Part shown: positions 1 to 5,912 of the stretch, in pieces
Numbering within the stretch: the first letter of the stretch is position 1
How the letters are laid out: each line of letters starts with the position of its first letter
Source of the DNA: Candidatus Nitrosopumilus sp.
Lineage (GTDB): Archaea; Thermoproteota; Nitrososphaeria; Nitrososphaerales; Nitrosopumilaceae
DNA: 14,970 nt
NCBI GenBank assembly: GCA_029861085.1
Contig: JAOUAE010000018.1
Coordinates: 1-14,970 of the forward strand
Reading direction: 5' to 3'
Notes under the pieces: generated by a model
What the model saw: the letters and a program-made list of their open reading frames with translations, nothing else
Database searches by the model: none
Told to the model about the DNA's origin: nothing
Position numbers and translations under genes: made by a program

Positions 1-358
<358 letters not shown>

Positions 359-382
359 GTAACTATGATCAAAACGATGTTG

Positions 383-390
383 TATAAATA
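383..390 (-). promoter_or_regulatory. TATA-like promoter box for the dehydratase gene
   Basis: On the minus strand the bases read TATTTATA, centred about 28 bases before the ATG at 358. In archaea the TATA box lies about 25-30 bases before the transcription start, so transcription would begin at or next to the start codon. This fits leaderless mRNA. The box lies in the 73-base gap after the synthetase gene, so the dehydratase may be transcribed separately. Confidence 0.5.
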
Positions 391-431
391 TTCTAATTCT
401 ATATGAGTAAGAATTTGGGAATAAATGGTGA

Positions 432-2528
432 TCAGAGGCCTATTCGTACATCAAGAATACGACACCCATTTCCTTTCTCCATTACCAGTACAGGATTCAT
501 GTCTAATTCTTTGATCTCTTTAAAGTCAGAAACTAGCTGAGATAATCTCTGAATGCATTCAGATAATTTTGCGATATCAGATGGTTTTTCTCCTCTTACA
601 CCTTTTAGGAGTTTTTGAGTTTTAATTGAGGCTATCATATCATCGGCTTCCAGATTGGTTACAGGTGCTAGCTTGAAGGTTACATCTTTGAGAATTTCCA
701 CATAGATTCCGCCCATTCCAAGCATAATGACCGGACCAAATCCAGGCTCTAGTTTAGATCCAATGATGAGTTCTTTCCCACCTTTTACCATCTCCACAAT
801 CAGAACACCTTTGATTTCAGCATCCTTGTTGTATTTTTTGGCATTTTTGATAATTACTTTGAATGCATTTTTGATTTCAGCATCATTTGTCAAGTTTACC
901 TTGACACCACCTGCATCAGACTTGTGGATTATTTGTGGTGATGCAATTTTCATTACAACCGGATATCCGATTTTTTTGGCAATTTTTATTGCTTCAGATT
1001 CATTTTTGGCAAGTGCGCTTTGAGGCAATGGCAAACCATATGCTTTGAGAACTTCTTGTCCTTCTTCCTCTAACAGATTTGGTCTATTCTCTTTTTTGAC
1101 CTTGTCAAATATTTTCTTTGCTTTAGCTTTGTTAACTTTGAATTTGGTAATTTTTCCTTCTTTGGTATTTACCCAAATTGCAAAATTTTTCATTGCAGCT
1201 AAAGTTCTAATTGCTCCTTCGGCATATGTGTAATAGGGAACATCTCCTCGAGTTAAAATCTCCCTATTGGTAATTCCTTCATCTAATCCCATCAAACTTG
1301 CAAGCATTGTCTTTTTGTATTTCTTTGACATTTCAACAATGACTTCGGCGAGTTTATCATAATTTAGAGTTCCAGAAGGAGTACACATTGTAATAACAGA
1401 GCCTACTTTCGAATGTTTAAGTACGCGTTCCAAAACATTATGGAATCGATTAAAATCAGCATCACCTACAATGTCAACTGGATTTCTAGAGCTTCCCCAG
1501 GGAGGAATCACTTCATCTATCTTTGGACGAATGTTATCAATTTTGGCCATTCTAATTTTTGCTTTAGAGCAGGCGTCAGTGGAAATAATTGCAGGTCCGC
1601 CTGCATTTGATACAATAACTAAGCCGCCTGCTGTTGGGAGTGGTTGTTTTGAAAATGCTGTTGCGTAATCAAAGAGCTCTTCCATTGTATCGACTCTGAT
1701 GGCACCAGATTGTTTTAGTAATGCATCATAGATTTCATCTGAGCCCATCAAGGCGCCAGTATGAGACATTGCAGCTTTTGCACCTTCTGGACTACGTCCG
1801 GATTTGAGAACAAGCACTGGTTTTTTGAGTTTTTTAGTAATATTTTTACAGACTTTGAGGAATTCCTGACCATCACCCATGTCTTCAAGATACATTACAA
1901 TGACTTTGGTTTGTTTATGGTTTGCAAGAATTTTTAGAATATCAACTTCGCTCATTACAGCTTTATTTCCAAGACTAACTACTGCTGAGAAGCCAATTCC
2001 TTGTGCACTAGCATCTTCAACTAGTGCTGCACATATTGCACCGCTTTGAGATACAAGTGCAATTTTTCCAGACTTTGGTGTGACCTTTAGAAAAGTAGAA
2101 TTCATCATTGTCTTTGGATCAAGATTCATGACACCAAGGCAGTTTGGTCCAATGACTTCAATTTTATATTTTTTAGCTATATCTTTGATTTCTTGTTCTC
2201 GCTTTGCACCTTCTTCATCAACTTCTTTGAATCCTGCTGTAATGATAATAACGCCTTTGACTTTTTTCTTTCCACATTCTTCAAGAACTGGTGCAACCAA
2301 AGTGTTTTTGATAACAATAACTGCAAGGTCAATAGATTTTGGAACATCCAAAACAGTTTTGTATGCTTTTTTGTAAAAAACTGTATCTCGTGAAGGACTA
2401 ATAGGATAAACTATTCCCTTAAAACCATTCATGATATTTGAGGTAATTGTAGCTCCAACACTTCCTCTTTTATCAGATGCTCCAATTACCGCAATTGATT
2501 TTGGAGATAAAATAGGAGACTCTGCCAT
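432..2528 (-). CDS. ADP-forming acyl-CoA synthetase, probably 4-hydroxybutyrate-CoA ligase
   Basis: This 698-residue protein belongs to the ADP-forming acyl/acetyl-CoA synthetase superfamily with fused subunits. An N-terminal CoA-binding Rossmann domain (about residues 5-130, IAVIGASDKRGSVG near 12-25) is followed by ligase-CoA domains (about 150-450) and a C-terminal ATP-grasp domain (about 480-698). H256 in AAMSHTGALMG matches the phosphohistidine that carries phosphate between active sites. In Nitrosopumilus, enzymes of this size activate 4-hydroxybutyrate or 3-hydroxypropionate to the CoA thioester with release of ADP, which saves ATP compared with AMP-forming enzymes. The adjoining dehydratase gene uses 4-hydroxybutyryl-CoA, so 4-hydroxybutyrate is the more likely substrate here. 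That assignment rests on context, because the two ligases cannot be told apart by eye. A TATA-like box 28 bases before the ATG suggests a leaderless transcript. No frameshift or truncation is seen. Confidence 0.87.
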   Translation of the reverse strand: MAESPILSPKSIAVIGASDKRGSVGATITSNIMNGFKGIVYPISPSRDTVFYKKAYKTVLDVPKSIDLAVIVIKNTLVAPVLEECGKKKVKGVIIITAGFKEVDEEGAKREQEIKDIAKKYKIEVIGPNCLGVMNLDPKTMMNSTFLKVTPKSGKIALVSQSGAICAALVEDASAQGIGFSAVVSLGNKAVMSEVDILKILANHKQTKVIVMYLEDMGDGQEFLKVCKNITKKLKKPVLVLKSGRSPEGAKAAMSHTGALMGSDEIYDALLKQSGAIRVDTMEELFDYATAFSKQPLPTAGGLVIVSNAGGPAIISTDACSKAKIRMAKIDNIRPKIDEVIPPWGSSRNPVDIVGDADFNRFHNVLERVLKHSKVGSVITMCTPSGTLNYDKLAEVIVEMSKKYKKTMLASLMGLDEGITNREILTRGDVPYYTYAEGAIRTLAAMKNFAIWVNTKEGKITKFKVNKAKAKKIFDKVKKENRPNLLEEEGQEVLKAYGLPLPQSALAKNESEAIKIAKKIGYPVVMKIASPQIIHKSDAGGVKVNLTNDAEIKNAFKVIIKNAKKYNKDAEIKGVLIVEMVKGGKELIIGSKLEPGFGPVIMLGMGGIYVEILKDVTFKLAPVTNLEADDMIASIKTQKLLKGVRGEKPSDIAKLSECIQRLSQLVSDFKEIKELDMNPVLVMEKGNGCRILDVRIGL

Positions 2529-2550
2529 GTTAAATTACATCGGGGATTTT

Positions 2551-2560
2551 GTATAATAAA
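2551..2560 (-). promoter_or_regulatory. TATA-like promoter box for the acyl-CoA synthetase gene
   Basis: On the minus strand the bases read TTTATTATAC, centred about 28 bases before the ATG at 2528. The spacing predicts transcription starting at the start codon. The box lies in the 63-base gap that separates this gene from the upstream RNase HI gene. Confidence 0.5.
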
Positions 2561-2591
2561 GTTATTCTTGAAAATTTCTGATCCATTATTT

Positions 2592-2948
2592 TTAGCTTCC
2601 AAGCATTTTTCCTGCTAAATTCTCTTTTCTAGGAATCCAAACTATTGAAAGGTTTGAAAATTTTGCAATAATGCCCCATGCTTCTCGTGCTAGGTTCCTA
2701 AGTTGCTCATTATTTATTGCAAATTCATGATTTAATTGATTCACGGTATTTTTAGAATCACTGTAAATTGTGATTTCTTCATTTGAATTAACATACTTGT
2801 TTAATGCGGAAATTATTGCCATATATTCAGCCTGATTATTGGTAATTTCAGGTTTTTTTTCGTAAAATGATTCTCCTGTTTCTTTAACAAAGTAACCATA
2901 TCCACTACTAGAACCTCCAGAGCCATCAACATAAACACTAATTCCCAT
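2592..2948 (-). CDS. Minimal RNase HI-like protein
   Basis: This 118-residue protein has the RNase H type 1 fold, an enzyme class that cuts the RNA strand of RNA/DNA hybrids using two metal ions. Three of the four carboxylates are visible: D8 in VYVDGSGG, E41 in TNNQAEYMA, and D64 in TIYSDSKN. The fourth, normally Asp in the C-terminal helix (D134 in E. coli), appears to be replaced by G113 in RKENLAGKMLG. The protein is shorter than E. coli RNase HI (155 residues) and lacks the basic protrusion seen in that enzyme. Its start codon overlaps the end of the upstream membrane protein gene by 11 bases, so the two are probably translated from one transcript. Activity may therefore be reduced, or another acidic residue such as E109 may take part; the sequence alone cannot decide this. 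The fold assignment is secure; the exact substrate is not. Confidence 0.82.
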   Translation of the reverse strand: MGISVYVDGSGGSSSGYGYFVKETGESFYEKKPEITNNQAEYMAIISALNKYVNSNEEITIYSDSKNTVNQLNHEFAINNEQLRNLAREAWGIIAKFSNLSIVWIPRKENLAGKMLGS

Positions 2949-3381
2949 CTTTATACAACCTTGTTATCTTTACAATAAGATTTAGCACTATCATGTAAAT
3001 AATTGTAGATATTCCTTGTGATGTAATTGATGCCAAATATGGATCATAGTTTAGAGTTAGAAAATAATATTGTAAAGCCCATCTGACAACAGTGTAGATA
3101 ACTTCAGCAATCCCTAATGATGTGATTAATTTTTTTAGATCTTGCTTTAGTTTTACAGTATCTATTCCACCAGATTCTAAACGATATTTTTTTCTATTAC
3201 CTAGATAGAATAATCCGCTAAAAACTGAAAAATAAATTACATAATCTGCAATTGTTGTATATGTTGTGTTAAGATAGTCAGCTTGATCAGATAAAAATTG
3301 GGCAATTATTGCAGAAATAATTATCGATGCTGCAAATGCTACTAGAACATTTTTGTTAAGCTTTAGATATTCTTGTAACAT
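2938..3381 (-). CDS. Four-helix integral membrane protein, function unknown
   Basis: I do not recognise this 147-residue protein. It has about four hydrophobic segments, near residues 12-30, 42-61, 84-108 and 117-140. A charged cytoplasmic-like loop lies between the second and third (NRKKYRLESGG, then a Lys-rich stretch KLKQDLKKL), and the C-terminus is short and basic. No catalytic motif, metal site or signal peptide is evident. The gene overlaps the RNase HI start by 11 bases and begins 34 bases after the 94-residue membrane protein, all on the minus strand. It therefore probably belongs to the same operon as the winged-helix regulator upstream. A transporter-like or scaffold role is possible, but nothing in the sequence supports a specific one. 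Confidence 0.7.
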   Translation of the reverse strand: MLQEYLKLNKNVLVAFAASIIISAIIAQFLSDQADYLNTTYTTIADYVIYFSVFSGLFYLGNRKKYRLESGGIDTVKLKQDLKKLITSLGIAEVIYTVVRWALQYYFLTLNYDPYLASITSQGISTIIYMIVLNLIVKITRLYKDGN

Positions 3382-3415
3382 GTTTTTATCATTTATTGTT
3401 ACAAATAAACTAAGA

Positions 3416-3700
3416 TTAGTCCAAAGTAATTTTTAGAAATATGATTAATCCTGCAAGTTCTGCAATACCTACTCCAAGCATATATGGGAATATCTCATGA
3501 GAGAAAATTTCTTCCATGGAAAAATAAGCTAGTGCACCAATAACATTATGTAAGAATAGCATTCCTGCAACAACGATCATGCCTAATGGAAGCTGTGCTC
3601 GAGTTTTACCATACATCTTTCCAAATATTACAATAAGAATTCCAAGAATACCCATATTTGCAATTGAAACAATAGATAACATCAGTGAGGTAGATTCCAT
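3416..3700 (-). CDS. Small three-helix membrane protein next to a winged-helix regulator
   Basis: This 94-residue protein consists almost entirely of three hydrophobic helices, near residues 7-27, 36-60 and 69-92, joined by short loops. The first loop is basic (KMYGKTRAQLP). It has no recognised catalytic motif. It starts 25 bases after the end of the winged-helix regulator gene, so the two are probably co-transcribed. Pairs of an ArsR-like regulator and a roughly 90-residue three-helix membrane protein recur in archaea as far as I recall. The pairing suggests membrane-linked sensing or a regulated membrane function, which is inference. Acidic and histidine residues between the second and third helices (MEEIFSHEIF) could face the outside or bind a ligand. 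Confidence 0.65.
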   Translation of the reverse strand: MESTSLMLSIVSIANMGILGILIVIFGKMYGKTRAQLPLGMIVVAGMLFLHNVIGALAYFSMEEIFSHEIFPYMLGVGIAELAGLIIFLKITLD

Positions 3701-3725
3701 TTAGTGTAAAACACCTCTTGATCTT

Positions 3726-4049
3726 TTATTTACTTTTATCCAATTTTTCTTCAATTTCTTCAAATGCCTCCATATTAACTTCAAGAAAAGTAGAGATAAG
3801 ATAGATCATATCGTATTTTTCTCCAACCCTACTTATCAGGTTATTTTTTTCAAGCACTCTAATGTGATGTTGTATAGCCTTATAATCAAGGCTTAATTCT
3901 TTTGCAAGTTGATTAATGTTTAATGGGGTTTTTTTTAATTTAGAAATAATTTTTAATCGATTTAGTCCTCCACGTGAACCTGTAAAAACAAACCAAAGTA
4001 ATCTTTTTGCATCAGTATCATTAGCCATAAATAATGAAATTTCTTCCAA
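3726..4049 (-). CDS. ArsR-like winged-helix transcriptional regulator
   Basis: This 107-residue protein is a DNA-binding regulator of the archaeal winged-helix type. After a basic helix (about residues 25-40, SRGGLNRLKIISKLKK) come a helix-turn-helix (about 43-70, INQLAKELSLDYKAIQHHI, then RVLEKNNLI) and a short beta wing (about 71-84). A charged C-terminal helix rich in Glu (about 90-104) probably forms the dimer. No cysteine cluster or other metal-binding motif is present, so a metal sensor is unlikely. It heads a tight minus-strand cluster with two membrane proteins and an RNase HI. A radical SAM gene diverges across an 83-base region that contains a perfect 5-bp-arm palindrome, so autoregulation and control of both directions are plausible. 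An alternative start at ATG 4028 would remove seven residues. The wHTH call is firm; the signal it senses is unknown. Confidence 0.8.
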   Translation of the reverse strand: MEEISLFMANDTDAKRLLWFVFTGSRGGLNRLKIISKLKKTPLNINQLAKELSLDYKAIQHHIRVLEKNNLISRVGEKYDMIYLISTFLEVNMEAFEEIEEKLDKSK

Positions 4050-4065
4050 TTTATTGCTAAAAGGT

Positions 4066-4080
4066 ATTCTATGACAGAAT
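4066..4080. promoter_or_regulatory. Palindrome, candidate operator between divergent genes
   Basis: The bases read ATTCTATGACAGAAT: two 5-base arms (ATTCT and AGAAT) that are perfect inverted repeats around five bases. The site lies 17-31 bases before the regulator start codon, near its expected transcription start. It also lies upstream of the radical SAM gene. This is where an autoregulating winged-helix dimer would bind, but short palindromes arise by chance in AT-rich DNA. Confidence 0.35.
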
Positions 4081-4090
4081 CATAATAGAA

Positions 4091-4100
4091 AGTATAAAAA
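4091..4100. promoter_or_regulatory. TATA-like box usable in both directions
   Basis: The plus strand reads AGTATAAAAA; the complement reads TTTTTATACT. On the plus strand it is centred about 37 bases before the radical SAM ATG at 4133, which predicts transcription from about 4122 and a leader of roughly ten bases. On the minus strand it predicts a start near 4070, about 21 bases before the regulator ATG at 4049. The two divergent genes may share this element. Confidence 0.4.
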
Positions 4101-4132
4101 ACACAATCATGTAAATTTGAATGAACTAAAAA

Positions 4133-5014
4133 ATGATGTTAAATTATGATGCGCCATTGTATAGACCGCCATCAGAAGCTAGATCGTTAATTTTTCAGGT
4201 AACGTTAGGTTGTTCATTTAATGAATGCTCTTTTTGTGATATGTACAGAACAAAAGAATATTCAGAGAGATCATGGGATGACATCAAAGCAGAGATAGAC
4301 ATGATGGCAGGTTATTTACCCAATACCACAAGAGTATTTCTTGCAGATGGTGATGCATTAAATCTTGATTCAGAGTACATGATAAAGATTGTAAAATACA
4401 TTAGAGAAAAATTTGCAAGTATTGAGAGAATTTCCTGTTATGCAATGCCCATGAATATTCTAAAGAAAACATCTGAAGAATTAAAGAAAATGAATGAGGC
4501 CGGATTAGACATGTTCTATCTGGGAATTGAAAGTGGCTCAGATATAGTTCTAAAAAAGGTAACAAAGGGGGCCATTGCAAAAACAATTATCAAATCAGTT
4601 AACAAAGCAAAGGAAGCTGGATATGTAATGTCATGTATGGTAATTCTAGGATTAGGTGGAAGAACATATTCCAAAGAACATATCAAAGGAACTGCTGAAG
4701 TGATTAGTGCATGTTCGCCAAATTACGTTGGTGCATTAACCCTTTATCTAGAAAATGGAATTAAGCAAGAATTTCTTGACAAGTATGAAGGTAAATTTAT
4801 CAGAATTAATGATGATGAATCATTAGAAGAACTCTATGATTTGATCAATCAGATTGACACCAAAGATGAGATTGTGTTTAGAGTAAATCATGGTTCAAAT
4901 GCATACACAGTCAAAGGTACTTTTCCTCAAGACAAGCAAGAGATGCTAGATAAAGTAGAATGGATGAAAAAACATCCAGAAATTGTACGTCCGGAAGGAT
5001 TGAGAGGTTTCTAA
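4133..5014 (+). CDS. Radical SAM protein with CX4CX2C cluster motif
   Basis: This 293-residue protein looks like a radical SAM enzyme, which binds a [4Fe-4S] cluster and S-adenosylmethionine to start radical chemistry. The N-terminal motif VTLGCSFNECSFCDMY supplies cysteines C27, C32 and C35. The spacing is CX4CX2C, not the usual CX3CX2C, and the codons confirm it. Later family features are LADGDALNL (about residues 70-78), FYLGIESGS (about 134-142) and a glycine-rich VILGLGG (about 170-176). It has no B12-binding, TRAM or SPASM-like extension. As far as I recall, similar roughly 290-residue proteins with GC(S/N)xxxCxFC occur in bacteria and archaea without an assigned reaction. Two ATGs in tandem (4133 and 4136) leave the exact start open. 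It diverges from a winged-helix regulator, and its stop overlaps that of a convergent secreted-protein gene. The substrate is unknown. Confidence 0.83.
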   Translation: MMLNYDAPLYRPPSEARSLIFQVTLGCSFNECSFCDMYRTKEYSERSWDDIKAEIDMMAGYLPNTTRVFLADGDALNLDSEYMIKIVKYIREKFASIERISCYAMPMNILKKTSEELKKMNEAGLDMFYLGIESGSDIVLKKVTKGAIAKTIIKSVNKAKEAGYVMSCMVILGLGGRTYSKEHIKGTAEVISACSPNYVGALTLYLENGIKQEFLDKYEGKFIRINDDESLEELYDLINQIDTKDEIVFRVNHGSNAYTVKGTFPQDKQEMLDKVEWMKKHPEIVRPEGLRGF

Positions 5015-5475
5015 ATTACGTTTCCAGGATTCAGATATACAACTTTGAAAATTTTAACTGAGTAATTACCCTCATAAATTTTATTGATGAATCCATTATC
5101 AGAATATAAAACTCTGAATTTATACTCATAATCGCCATCTTGCTCTACGTTTGTCTGAGCAAAATGTACTGCTTCGTCATTTTTAAAAATTTGAATTACT
5201 ACTGGATAGCCTTCAACATGATTTGTAATATTCCCTTCAACAAATCCCCAAGGTAGAGAATTTTCTTCAGAAATATGGAAAAATATAGTTGATTTTTCAA
5301 GTGCCATTACTCCATTTAGTGGAATTGTTTCAGTTTGTGGTTCATGGGTATGATCATCAATCATGATTTGACCAGAATGAGGATGAGCAAATGCAAAAGA
5401 AGATGTAAATGAGAATATCATTGCAACAAAAATACCTGTAAATAAAATTACTTTAAAGTTCATGTTTTTTATCAT
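5011..5475 (-). CDS. Secreted His-rich Ig-like protein
   Basis: This 154-residue protein has an N-terminal signal peptide (about residues 1-30, ending FTSSFAFA) followed by a histidine-rich mature start, HPHSGQIMIDDHTHEP, with four histidines in 16 residues. This could bind copper or another metal. The rest (about 70-150) resembles a beta-sandwich domain common in thaumarchaeal secreted proteins, with GYPVVIQIFKND, VHFAQTNV, DGDYEYKFRV and IYEGNYSVKIFKVV. It should act outside the membrane, but its partner is unknown. A start at the second Met (5463) would also keep the signal peptide. Its TAG stop at 5011-5013 overlaps the TAA stop of the convergent radical SAM gene. It follows a small winged-helix-like gene by 22 bases and is probably co-transcribed with it. 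Confidence 0.75.
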   Translation of the reverse strand: MIKNMNFKVILFTGIFVAMIFSFTSSFAFAHPHSGQIMIDDHTHEPQTETIPLNGVMALEKSTIFFHISEENSLPWGFVEGNITNHVEGYPVVIQIFKNDEAVHFAQTNVEQDGDYEYKFRVLYSDNGFINKIYEGNYSVKIFKVVYLNPGNVI

Positions 5476-5497
5476 TTAGAACACCTTAAAAAATTTG

Positions 5498-5749
5498 TTA
5501 AAGCGAATCAATTACTAATTTTAGATTATCTGGTATGTCTGGAAGTTCTGTATGGCTTTCATTATTTTGAATTACTTCAGGACCAATTCTTCTGACCTTT
5601 TGAGTTCCAATTAGCGTGTCAATACTCCTTTGAATATCTTTTTCAGACAAAATAGATTTTAATTTTTCAACAAGCATATTTTCACTTTCATATTTTTTTA
5701 TCCCATATTGAACAATAATCATTTTTTCATTTATAGAATAATCTGTCAT
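5498..5749 (-). CDS. Small winged-helix-like protein, function unknown
   Basis: This 83-residue protein is not firmly recognised. Residues 1-55 look like a small helical, possibly winged-helix fold: a first helix (SINEKMIIVQYGIKKY), a helix-turn-helix-like stretch (NMLVEKLKSILSEKDIQRSI, then DTLIGTQKVRRIG), and an acidic, proline-containing tail (about 60-83, ELPDIPDNLKLVIDSL). It has no signal peptide, cysteine or membrane segment, so it is probably cytoplasmic. It lies 22 bases upstream of the His-rich secreted protein on the same strand, and a regulatory role for that gene is possible. No confident TATA box is seen at the right distance before its start. Confidence 0.6.
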   Translation of the reverse strand: MTDYSINEKMIIVQYGIKKYESENMLVEKLKSILSEKDIQRSIDTLIGTQKVRRIGPEVIQNNESHTELPDIPDNLKLVIDSL

Positions 5750-5912
5750 TCAAACTTACAAATTTGTGCAGAGTAAAAAACATTGCCTGTTAGTTGAAAG
5801 ATTATTTTTTGAGGTCATCAATTTTAGGAATATCTGAAGTACTAATTCTTCATTGATCATGAAGCTATCAAAGTAGGGATGGAAATAGATTAGATGGTTG
5901 AAAAATTATCAG

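Noticed and set aside
1045..2393. Several plus-strand ORFs of 60-100 codons opposite the acyl-CoA synthetase gene
   Set aside because: They are antisense shadows of a clearly coding 698-codon gene and have no recognisable protein features.
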